38,987 bases of DNA, taken from the NCBI GenBank assembly GCA_021464525.1, contig JADRCO010000291.1:1-38987 (forward strand), written 5' to 3'. Numbering within the stretch: the first letter of the stretch is position 1; each line of letters opens with the position of its first letter. The stretch is from Rhizophagus sp. LPA8_4_AMF (lineage: Eukaryota; Glomeromycota; Glomeromycetes; Glomerales; Glomeraceae). A model generated the notes under the pieces. That model saw only the letters and a list, made by a program, of their open reading frames with translations. It searched no databases and was not told the origin of the DNA. This document shows positions 31,204 through 38,987 of the stretch, piece by piece. Position numbers and translations under genes: made by a program.

Positions 31204-32741
31204 TTATAACACCAAATCCCTTAAATTTTGTGTTAATATGATATCTATAAATAATAAAATATTTACGTTAACATATAAAAAAATAAAATGATTTCCTTTT
31301 TTAAATTTGATTAAATTATAACATACCTGTTATACTGCCCATTATATGTCGCAATAAATTTGTATCTGTTGCATTAGTGAAATGTGGGTAAATTTCTTTT
31401 ATATCACTACGATTCAACCGTTGAAATCTTCGTTTAAAGTAATATGTTGTTTGTTTAAAATCCCCATCTAGACCTAAAATTTCGATTCATTAGATTTTAT
31501 TCATACGCTAGTACAAATATAATTAATCTGGTCTTACCTTGATAATCAGGGAAATATTTCTTGACAGGAGATTGTTTGATTTTTTCTCGAAATATATCAA
31601 TTTTATTTAAAAATAAAATCATTGAAGTGTTTACAAACCATTGTGAATTACATATTGAATCAAACAACATTAAAGCCTCTTGCATTTGATTTGCATCTTT
31701 ATCTTCCACCAAACATTGATCATAACCACTTATGGCTACCAAGAATAATACGGCTGTAACATCTTCAAAACAATGAATCCATTTTTTTCGTTCTGAACGT
31801 TGACCACCCACATCAAACATTCTATAAGAAAAAAAATTGATTATTATTTCAAAATCGAAAATGTTATTATTATCAAGGAATTGTGCGCCTGATTATTACC
31901 TGTAAGTTAATGGACCTAAATGGAATATAGTTTCTACAATTCCTGTTGTTTTCATTCGACAACGTAAAATATCTTGATCTGTTGGAATATAGGTTTGTAA
32001 AAATAATCTATCTAATGATTTGTAAAAACTAAAAAGGAAATAAATAAACAAACAAATAAAATAAACAAAAATTATAAATATATACAAAGCCGAAGAATCT
32101 AAAATTTCAAGACACTTACTAACTCATATTATCATGTAACGCGTATTGGTGACCTTTTTCATAACATCTTAGTACACCAGTATCGGCCCATAATTTTTTC
32201 AATGGAATCAAATAATGAATAGGAAATGGTTGACCTTTAGAAATACACGGTAGGTCATTAAATAATGATATATATTGCTACATGTAATAAGAATCAAATG
32301 TGTTAAATACTATCAAAAATATGATAAAATAATTCGCGTCCTTGAAAATATAAAATTACATTATTATCATCATCACCAAGGGGAATTCTATAATATTCCA
32401 TTGCTTCAAGTATCAAATGCATTGATTGGACGATGTTTAAGAATACAATGGATCTATATGTTTCTTTCTCTACACTACTGAAACCTGCTGCATGAATTAA
32501 TTTCATTTGTTTCAAAATTGTACTTTTACCAGATTCTCCAGCACCTAAAAAAGAAAACAAAAAATTAAATAAACTTTAAACTTCACTAATAAAAAATAAT
32601 AATTATTTTTTAAATGATACCTAATAAAAGCAACTTCACTTCAGTTTTTAATTTCTTTTCGTCTTCTTTTATAAGTTTATTTATTCGTTTATTTGAAGCA
32701 ACGTAAGTGGTATCAGCTGGTTGAAATATACAATTTCCCAT
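31204..32741 (-). CDS. Heterotrimeric G-protein alpha subunit
   Basis: Seven exons (32621-32741, 32360-32544, 32120-32277, 31900-32028, 31538-31821, 31327-31473, 31204-31244) give 354 aa, the normal length. MGNC at the start provides Gly2 for myristoylation and Cys4 for palmitoylation. The P-loop GAGESGKS is at 41-48, switch I RCRMKTTG has the catalytic Arg179, switch [14 protein letters not shown] has the catalytic Gln205, NKID is at 270-273, and the guanine-binding TCAT motif is changed to TNAT (HFTNATDT). The C-terminus, [13 protein letters not shown], has no Cys four from the end, so it is not the pertussis-sensitive type. It should switch between GDP and GTP at the plasma membrane downstream of seven-helix receptors. 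All catalytic residues are intact. Confidence 0.95.
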
Positions 32742-34403
32742 TTTTACGGTGTTTGTTTACTTTACAATTTTGAATAATGTGACTATAATAAATTATACAA
32801 TAAATATTTATTATATATTTAATAAACGTGTTTAAAAGGTAAGGGGAAGAGCAAAGGTTGAAGGTTAATATATATAAGGAAAATATCAGATAATGGATAT
32901 ATATATTACAAGGATATATTTTTATTCGTTATTTTTTGAAAGGTTCGTTAATAAAAAATTCTTTGTTATATTCTTTGATGATAATAACAAAAAAGAAAAA
33001 GACGTGAAATTTGTTCGTTTAGTGAAAAGAAAATGAATGATAAGGATATCGTCGGAAAAGTGGAAAATTTATAAATACGGAAAAAAAATATATATATTAT
33101 ATATTTTTTTTTTTTTCTTTTTTACTAAGAATATTATGTGGTTTATATATACTGACTAACGATTACACCCATAAACCGGTAGACTTGTGTTACAAAATCG
33201 AATGTTACTTCGAGATAACGGATAATTATTTATTAAAATGAAACTTGAATCCTACTCTGACAAAATTTATTTATGGAAGTTCCGTTTACGTGAACCGAAA
33301 TTAGATTTTATGAAATTCAAGCGGCATGTTTCACGCAAGATTACTTGTTCTCAACAATACAAATTATAAATTTCCTTTGGATGAGCGAATCTTAATTAAA
33401 TATATCCGAAATTAAAGATTATTAATAATGATCTCGGTTTACCACGAAAACGTGATAATACTATTTAGAATAATGAATCGGAAATGGAGAAAAAATCAAC
33501 AAATTATAGAGAAGATAATCCATCAATTTCAATAAAGAAATTCATTAAACATTATTAAATTAGTTAGAATAGTTAGTTAGTTTAATTAAAAACTGACACC
33601 AAGCAATCAAACCTTATAATACCGAATTTTGTATAACAAAAACATCATTTGTTTGTTAGTAAATTACGCACATATAAAATAAAAAAAAAAAAAAAATGCA
33701 ACCACTCCTTTGTTTTATATTCTATGCCCCACAAAATTTCCACATGGTACTTTTTCATTTACAGATTTATTCAGGCATGACGGGTAAAACTTAAATTTTA
33801 AGGGTATTTTAATATAATGATGTAATTGATTTAACACATTACGTAATAATGAAAGTTTATATAATGATGCTGACACTTCTTAATATGATGATGATTAACA
33901 AATTACTCGTTGAATTTCGGGGACATGTTTCAGTTTCGGTCCAATTTATGATTTTCTCAAATGTATTTTTTCTTACTGCGCCAATATTTTGATCATTTTA
34001 ATCAGATTAACAGGTTCGGGTTCAACCGGTTTATCTACATCACAAAAGACACAAACAATATTTATGAATAGATAATCTGTGGTAAAGGTTAAAGGTTTTA
34101 TAAATTAACTGTCATTTCATTCGATATCAATGAAATCAATAGACGCCAATTATAAATTTATCCTATTTTTTTCATGAGAATATGAATGAAAATAAATTCG
34201 TCCATTCAATGAAATTTATTAAGGATTGTCTTGGCGGTTATCATTATTCTTACCTACGCAATATGCAACCGAATAATGAAGAGTCATCTAATGACAATAA
34301 GGCAAAATATATTTATGATTGAAAGGAGAAAAATTTTATTGATTATAAATGGTTTAACATCTGCCTAAACTTTCCTTTTTGATTGACTCCTTCAGAGTTC
34401 AGA
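32742..34403. other. Intergenic, no gene seen
   Basis: AT-rich upstream region of the G-alpha gene, with stacked TATA and poly-T at 33088-33122. The remainder has short pockets of mixed composition (about 33230-33480, 33900-34080) with no frame above about 40 codons, no RNA gene and no repeat that I recognise. Confidence 0.45.
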
Positions 34404-35135
34404 CTAATACATAATACCCTTTTTTGTGCCAAATAAAATTGGTTTGATCTCCTTCATGATCCTCTTTTCCATGAAATATCTTTTCTTTTTAAAATCACTT
34501 TGATAAAAGTCAAAGATTGTGATGCCCTCAAGGGGCTTTTTCTCACGGTCAATCTTCCATCCCATTGGAAATCTATCCAATTGAATAATTTCGGGAGTAC
34601 TGTTTTTTCCATCTCGCTTATATCTTACCATCAACGTACCTAAACATAAAGTTTTAACAAAGAATGCGTAATCATTTAAGAATGGAATTCTGAATCCAAG
34701 GATGTGTTTTTTTGAGGTTCCAATAGAAATATTAAGAGCTAAAGAGCGTTGAAATAATTGAAGTAAGTACATTTGTTGGAGATCAATCTTCATTGGAACA
34801 GAACTTTCCAAGGAGGTATTGATCTTGATATCAGAAGATTCGGCGACGATGGTAGTACTTTCTTTCTCTGTCTCTTTTTCTTTGATGAGCATTTCTATTT
34901 GATTCTTTTCTTGAAAAGGTTCGAATCCAATTTCTTCAAAAACTTCAAGAATAAAATCCTTTGTTGGATCGTATTCTTCAGCGTCTTTAAATCTTTCAAA
35001 ACATTCAAGAATGAATTTTCTTTTCGCTTCATCAACTTTAGCTTCACTAGTTAAAAATTTAAAAAAGGTAAAAAATGCTTTCTTATAATTATCTTCATAC
35101 TGTTGGACATTTTTTTTGTTTGATTTTGTAAACAT
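34404..35135 (-). CDS. Uncharacterised protein, 243 aa
   Basis: A single-exon frame with ATG at 35135 and normal codon use. The N-terminal 100 residues are charged and helical (KKAFFTFFKFLTSEAKVDEA, KDFILEVFEEIGFEPFQEKN), then a Ser/Glu linker. The C-terminal half is globular (QMYLLQLFQRSLALNISIG, LGFRIPFLNDYAFFVKTLCL, TLMVRYKRDG, FPMGWKIDREKKPLEGITIF) and ends in a basic tail. No signal peptide, membrane helix or known motif is evident. It lies 384 bp downstream of the proton channel gene on the same strand, but a link is not implied. Function unknown; probably lineage-specific. Confidence 0.7.
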   Translation of the reverse strand: MFTKSNKKNVQQYEDNYKKAFFTFFKFLTSEAKVDEAKRKFILECFERFKDAEEYDPTKDFILEVFEEIGFEPFQEKNQIEMLIKEKETEKESTTIVAESSDIKINTSLESSVPMKIDLQQMYLLQLFQRSLALNISIGTSKKHILGFRIPFLNDYAFFVKTLCLGTLMVRYKRDGKNSTPEIIQLDRFPMGWKIDREKKPLEGITIFDFYQSDFKKKRYFMEKRIMKEIKPILFGTKKGIMY

Positions 35136-35519
35136 TTTTTGAGATGAAATTTTATTTTTTTTAGAAAAGGGGGAGATGGCAAAGGAAAAAAATTTTTTTC
35201 GTATCGTTTCTTGATTAATTTGATTATTAAATCATATCGAGTCAAATACTCATCAAAATCAGTTAAACAAAGATTCATCATATGATATCATATATATATA
35301 TATATTCTGTGATTTGATTTTTTGCTGCGAAAAATTCTTATTCTGACTCATCGCTAACTAAATACGGTATCGAATGTAATGAAATACAAATGTTCAAAGA
35401 ATAAAATTTTTTATAATCAAGTCAAATATTCTAAACATCAAATTTTAGGTTTATGAAACTTAATTTATAATATACAAATGGAAAAGAAAAAAAAAATATA
35501 CAGAAAGAAATATTTTAAT
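35136..35519. other. Short intergenic gap
   Basis: AT-rich spacer between two minus-strand genes, with a (TA)n run at about 35290-35305. It carries the promoter of the unknown gene and the 3' end of the channel gene. A minus-strand frame at 35051-35281 is a shadow. Confidence 0.45.
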
Positions 35520-36236
35520 TTAAACGTCTAAATTAACATTAACGTCATCTCCAATATCTTCACTTAATAAAAAAACTTGATGATTTTTAAATACGCGAGT
35601 CCTTTTTTGTTCATCCCAATTTTCCTCCTTCGCAATTTTATCAATTTCCGTTAATAAAATTTTCAATTCTTCTTTTAAATGTATAACTTGAGATTTTAAA
35701 TTATCAACTTTATCTTCATCATATTCAATTATTCCCACAGCAACAGTACTAAGAGCTTTAATTAACCTCCAAAAACGAAACAAAATCAATAATCCTGCAA
35801 CTTCTCTTTGTTTTCCTCTGAGGAAGATATCTAAAAGAAATGTTGTTATTATGATAGCCGCATCAAAAAGATGTAATGGCCAGTGCTGGTCTTTTATGAA
35901 ATAGTGAATTCCAAAAATGAATAATTTTAAAATCACTTCAAGAACGAAAATACAATTTATTGTAAATGCAATATATTCAAGAACTTCAAATAAAATATGT
36001 TCTTTTTCTTCAAATTCCGGCCATAAAAATGATACAATTATTACTGAAAAAACGGCAATAAAATCTGCTGCCACTAATCCAAGTATTATCCAATGAGCTT
36101 GACGACATTCAAACTTTTTTGCAAGCTTCTCTCTAATTTCTTTAATTTTCTTTCTGAATTTTGACCTATCTCTATTCATCGATTCAGAACTTCTTGAAGA
36201 ATTCGTTGATATAGATGATATCGTTCCATAATTCAT
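35520..36236 (-). CDS. Voltage-gated proton channel, Hv1 type
   Basis: A single-exon protein of 238 aa. The first ATG is at 36236; the open frame extends upstream only through a GTG. Four membrane helices form a voltage-sensor domain. S1 (about 48-70) has D58 in LVAADF, equivalent to the selectivity Asp112 of human Hv1. S2 has FVLEVILK with F97, E100 and K104, the charge-transfer centre. S3 has D125 (LFDAAII) and D136 (FLLD). S4 reads RFWRLIK, with R154, R157 and K160, where human Hv1 has a third Arg. No pore domain follows; a C-terminal coiled coil (about 172-205, NLKSQVIHLKEELKILLTEI) suits dimerisation. The S3-S4 loop lacks the zinc-binding His of human Hv1. Expected role: voltage-driven proton export. 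Confidence 0.88.
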   Translation of the reverse strand: MNYGTISSISTNSSRSSESMNRDRSKFRKKIKEIREKLAKKFECRQAHWIILGLVAADFIAVFSVIIVSFLWPEFEEKEHILFEVLEYIAFTINCIFVLEVILKLFIFGIHYFIKDQHWPLHLFDAAIIITTFLLDIFLRGKQREVAGLLILFRFWRLIKALSTVAVGIIEYDEDKVDNLKSQVIHLKEELKILLTEIDKIAKEENWDEQKRTRVFKNHQVFLLSEDIGDDVNVNLDV

Positions 36237-36656
36237 TTTGAAATTTATAGTTTTTCCATAAAAAAATAAATCAGTCACTATTTATATTAGATTATTTTTC
36301 ATGATATCATATTTACCATATTTACCATATTTACCCATAAACGTATCACAGCCATTTAAATGATGTCATATTTAATTTTTTGTTTATTTACGAACTCTAT
36401 GTATTGTATATCAGATTAACAGCAAAATTTACATGTAATTTACGGAACTTCTTAAGCTATAATAATAATAGTTTGAAAATAATACGGTTTTTATGATTAC
36501 CAAATAATTTGTGAAACTTGTGAATTTCATTTAATTTAAATATTCTGAAATGATGATTTTATGACTAAGATATCATACAATTATTTAATAAAATCATGTA
36601 AAGAAATGCAATTTTGCTCGAACTAATAGATCTTTGGCTCAAGAGAATTTTATGAT
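36237..36656. promoter_or_regulatory. Upstream region of the proton channel gene
   Basis: AT-rich DNA with three exact tandem copies of the 9-mer CATATTTAC at 36308-36334, about 70-100 bp before the channel ATG. The palindrome ATGATATCAT precedes them. Otherwise nothing is recognised. Confidence 0.4.
36308..36334. repeat. Three tandem CATATTTAC 9-mers
   Basis: Three perfect head-to-tail copies of a 9-bp unit in the promoter region of the Hv1-like gene. They may be repeated factor-binding sites or a chance slippage product. Confidence 0.75.
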
Positions 36657-36837
36657 TTAACCAGGGCGCTCTCAAGGATAGACTGATGAGTGATCTTGAT
36701 TGGTCAAAAATTATCAGAAAGTTACCTGGTCCAACAAAATTGTTGCCTTTAACTTTTATTCAAACTTATAATTCTTAATATTTGAGCATAATGACATCAC
36801 TATCTGGTCAAATGTTTGAGAACAGCCTTGTTGTTAA
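36657..36837. mobile_element. TTAA-flanked MITE-like element
   Basis: A 181-bp block is bounded by TTAA at 36657-36660 and 36834-36837. Its ends are imperfect inverted repeats: CCAGGGCGCTCTCAA inward from the left, against AACAAGGCTGTTCTCAA read inward from the right. Similarity continues to GAGTGAT/TAGTGAT. TTAA duplication is typical of piggyBac-type elements. There is no coding capacity. It looks old, given mismatches and small gaps between the arms. Confidence 0.45.
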
Positions 36838-38333
36838 GTGGACATGCAAGTCACTGCTTATACTGGTTATTCACAACTTTAGCATTTGTATTTTAACATA
36901 ATGTTCAACTGTTTTTAGAAATTATTTTTTATGCAATTGATCATTCAACTTGGGATTTAATTAATTTTATTTTTATTATTTACATTTTTTTCTTAGATTT
37001 TAAAAAAGAAATATAAAACTTTAAACTTGTCATACAATAAAATATTTTTTATTTTTGCAAAAATGCAAAATGAATATTTCTCATTTATACTAATAAAAAA
37101 GAAGTTTAAACCATTAAATATAAATTGGTAAAGAATATTAGTAGTAAAGTCAATTAATTTTATAAAAAAAAAAATATGAAAAAAGTATAAAAAGGTAAGT
37201 TTTTTTACAATTAAATATTAATTCATAATAATATATAACATTAACTGAAATATTTTATTTTATTTTTTAAAGTTAATAACTCAATATTTTGATTAAATAT
37301 TATTAAATATCATCACTGGTAATTGTTATTTTATCAGAATTAGAATAGAATTTTGGACAGAATTAAAAATAACATGAAATTATATTTGCTAATGTCAGTG
37401 CAGTGAGAATTACCTATAGTAAGATTTAGTAATGTTTTATTTGATTTTAAAAAAATTAACAGAGGAACTCTCATTATCAATCATTAGTACTATGGTTTTC
37501 AGAAAAGAGAATTTTATTTTTTGTATTAAACTATATTAATATAAAAACATATTAAAAACATCTAAACTATCCATCAAGAATTTTATAAAAAGTATATAAA
37601 TAATATTATAAAGAAAGCTGGTAAAAAGTTTTTAAAAAATAAAATAATAAAGGGTATTTTTTCAATCTTAAAGTTATAGCTGATATTTAATAATATATAG
37701 AAGAAATATTCAACCTTTCAAAAAATAAATATAACAATTTCCAAAAAAAGTAATAAAATTACAAATAATGAAATAAATAAAAAACTAAATAGTGATTAAA
37801 ATTACTTTAAATTTTGTGAATTTGTTATTATGTATATAAAATTTCAGCAATTTATTTTATTTTATCTTATAATTACTTTTTTAATTTTTAAAATCATACT
37901 TATAATCTACATTCTACATATTATTTTATAGTCAACTTTATTTTTCAATTTATCAAAAACCAACTGATAAAAAATAGTATTAAAATTTTTTTCATAAATC
38001 ATTAAGAGATAACTTTTATATAAATAATTTTTTATATAAACATATAAGTTGACTGTTATATATATGTTGTGCCTCAGAGCCTCAGATTAAATCTGACGTA
38101 CCTCAGATTAAAATCGTTACCTGACACACCTCACTTTGCAATAAAAAGTTGGTTATAATTAAACATTAAATTTTCAAATATAATATACAATTAATTATTA
38201 ATAAAACTTATTTGCTGTATTTCAAATATTCAATCCTAAAGTTTTAGATTAATTGGATTAATGTTTGCTTATGAAACCTTTATTAAAAAATGTGTTTATA
38301 AATACAAATTTTCCAGATAATATTTGCAATATA
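36838..38333. other. AT-rich intergenic DNA
   Basis: Very AT-rich, no frame of note. At 38071-38135 there is a small GC-richer cluster in which CCTCAGATT occurs at 38080-38088 and 38101-38109, the first inside the palindrome TCAGATTAAATCTGA. This may be the end of a decayed element. Confidence 0.45.
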
Positions 38334-38363
38334 CAGTGGTTTCCAAAAAAAACGCACCAAAGT
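38334..38363 (+). repeat. Terminal inverted repeat, left copy
   Basis: This starts CAGTGG directly after a TA target dinucleotide and contains the core AAAAAAAACGCACC, which recurs in inverted form at 38523-38538. Its partner at the far end lies beyond the window. Confidence 0.7.
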
Positions 38364-38612
38364 TTTTAAAATCTTAAATCACATGTTTGTCGATCAAAAC
38401 AAATCCGTTTTGTCTAAAATTTTCAAAATAAGTAATATAGGTGTTGATCTTTAAAATATATAATTTTTCCCTTTATTATTACACAAGAATTAAGATTACA
38501 TCATTCTTTTCTCCAAAACCATGGTACGTTTTTTTTGGCACTTCGTAAAAAAAAGAAAAAACGAAATATTAAAAAAAATTTTATTATAAATAGTTAATAA
38601 AATTTTGCAAAA

Positions 38613-38987
38613 ATGACTTCTTCCACTTATGTTAATAATAAAAACCACTTTTTTTATATTAATATTATTAAGGTTCAGTTAACTAATGAGCAAAGAGCAC
38701 AAGCAATTACTATGATTGAAAACGGTTTTACTTTAAGAGAAGTTGTGGCGAAAATTGGTTGTAAAAGTCATACAACGATTTCAAGATTTAAAAAAAAGTA
38801 TGAAGAAATAGGTAAAGTGGAAAACAAACCAGGTTCAGGCTGTCCACGTAAATTGAATGAGTGTGATGAATGTAATCTTGTAAGACGTGTAATAACAAGA
38901 GAATGTTCAAATGCGATTCAACTTCAAAAATCATTGAAAACTAATGACAATGTTGAGGTCAGCAGCAACACTGTACGTAGGGCTTTA
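38613..38987 (+). CDS. Tc1-like transposase, N-terminal part
   Basis: Open from the ATG at 38613 to the window edge, 125 codons, with the rest outside. After an unusual leader (MTSSTYVNNKNHFFYINIIK), a first helix-turn-helix is clear: LTNEQRAQAITMIENGFTLR, then EVVAKIGCKSHTTISRFKKK. The linker GSGCPRKLNE corresponds to the GRPR motif with its first Arg changed to Cys. The second helix-turn-helix follows: LVRRVITRECSNAIQLQKSL and VEVSSNTVRRAL. These domains bind the terminal repeats; the catalytic DDE part is not in view. Codons TGT at the Cys residues of GCPR and NECDECN fit decayed CGT. Activity cannot be judged. Confidence 0.85.
   Translation, partial: MTSSTYVNNKNHFFYINIIKVQLTNEQRAQAITMIENGFTLREVVAKIGCKSHTTISRFKKKYEEIGKVENKPGSGCPRKLNECDECNLVRRVITRECSNAIQLQKSLKTNDNVEVSSNTVRRAL

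Larger units (their letters stand above)
38334..38987 (+). mobile_element. Left end of a Tc1/mariner DNA transposon
   Basis: After a TA dinucleotide (38332-38333) the element begins CAGTGGTTTCCAAAAAAAAC, a Tc1/mariner-style terminal repeat, and the transposase gene starts 280 bp inward reading away from it. A second, inverted partial copy (GGTACGTTTTTTTTGG, 15 of 16 matching) lies at 38523-38538. The right end is outside the window, so completeness cannot be judged. Confidence 0.75.

Noticed and set aside
32303-32560. G-alpha exon 2 read through into a terminal frame ending HIFDSI
   Set aside because: A GTAATT...CATGTAG intron at 32278-32359 removes this tail and restores the conserved G-alpha sequence.
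34917-34927. GGTTCGAATCC, a perfect tRNA B-box
   Set aside because: No A-box, acceptor stem or cloverleaf lies around it, and the bases are coding (GFEPF region) in the gene at 34404-35135.
36237-36278. 14-residue upstream extension of the proton channel
   Set aside because: It begins at GTG, not ATG; the first ATG is at 36236 and starts a natural N-terminus.

Overview
The window reads as nuclear DNA of an early-diverging filamentous fungus, most likely an arbuscular mycorrhizal fungus (Glomeromycotina, Rhizophagus-like). The grounds are very AT-rich intergenic DNA with long A/T runs, many short (about 60-125 nt) mostly GT-AG introns, low-complexity Asn/Ser/Asp/Glu-rich proteins, and a mix of fungal housekeeping genes with lineage-type genes and DNA-transposon debris. 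The species call is an inference from style and gene content, not from a marker gene.

Layout, left to right. 1-150 holds a palindromic GGTCCGG-type repeat. 909-3759 (-) is a 13-exon Sfi1-like centrin-binding protein. 4341-7700 (-) is a large acidic F-box protein. 8084-9103 (+) is a mitochondrial DUF1640/MCUR1-like protein, divergent from the F-box gene across a 383-bp promoter. 9262-10419 (-) is an uncharacterised protein with a possible Tubby/LURP-like core. 11432-12427 (-) is a YFH7/uridine-kinase-like P-loop kinase. 13995-14354 (-) is a small two-exon candidate gene. About 14.4-16.5 kb is gene-poor and carries a GC-rich hairpin inside a larger inverted repeat. 16507-17555 (-) is a single-pass membrane protein. 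18171-19313 (-) is a Ser-rich EF-hand protein. 19.3-24.7 kb has no convincing gene. 24712-26518 (+) is a three-RRM Nam8/Csx1/RBP45-like protein, convergent with 26733-29028 (-), a membrane-anchored Msc7/ALDH22-like aldehyde dehydrogenase. 29551-30613 is a decayed gene-like stretch. 31204-32741 (-) is a complete heterotrimeric G-protein alpha subunit. 34404-35135 (-) is an unknown protein. 35520-36236 (-) is an Hv1-type voltage-gated proton channel. 36657-36837 is a TTAA-flanked MITE-like element. 38334 to the right edge is the left end of a Tc1/mariner transposon with the start of its transposase.

Most genes are unrelated housekeeping or signalling genes; I see no operon-like or cluster logic. 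All spliced models except the small candidate gene at 13995-14354 were built by hand from in-frame exons, and their summed exon lengths are multiples of three.

The most interesting observation is in the Sfi1-like gene. One junction cannot be closed by any GT-AG intron in frame, but closes exactly with an AT-AC intron whose 5' site is ATATCCTTTT, a perfect minor-spliceosome (U12-type) donor. Other points worth a look are a 72-nt stop-free in-frame intron in the same gene, a truncated NCS-like EF-hand module on a disordered tail, an Hv1 with Lys for the third S4 arginine, a possible MITE, and three Arg-to-Cys (CGT to TGT type) changes in the Tc1 transposase that look like CpG decay. No rRNA, tRNA, CRISPR or retroviral/LTR element was recognised.
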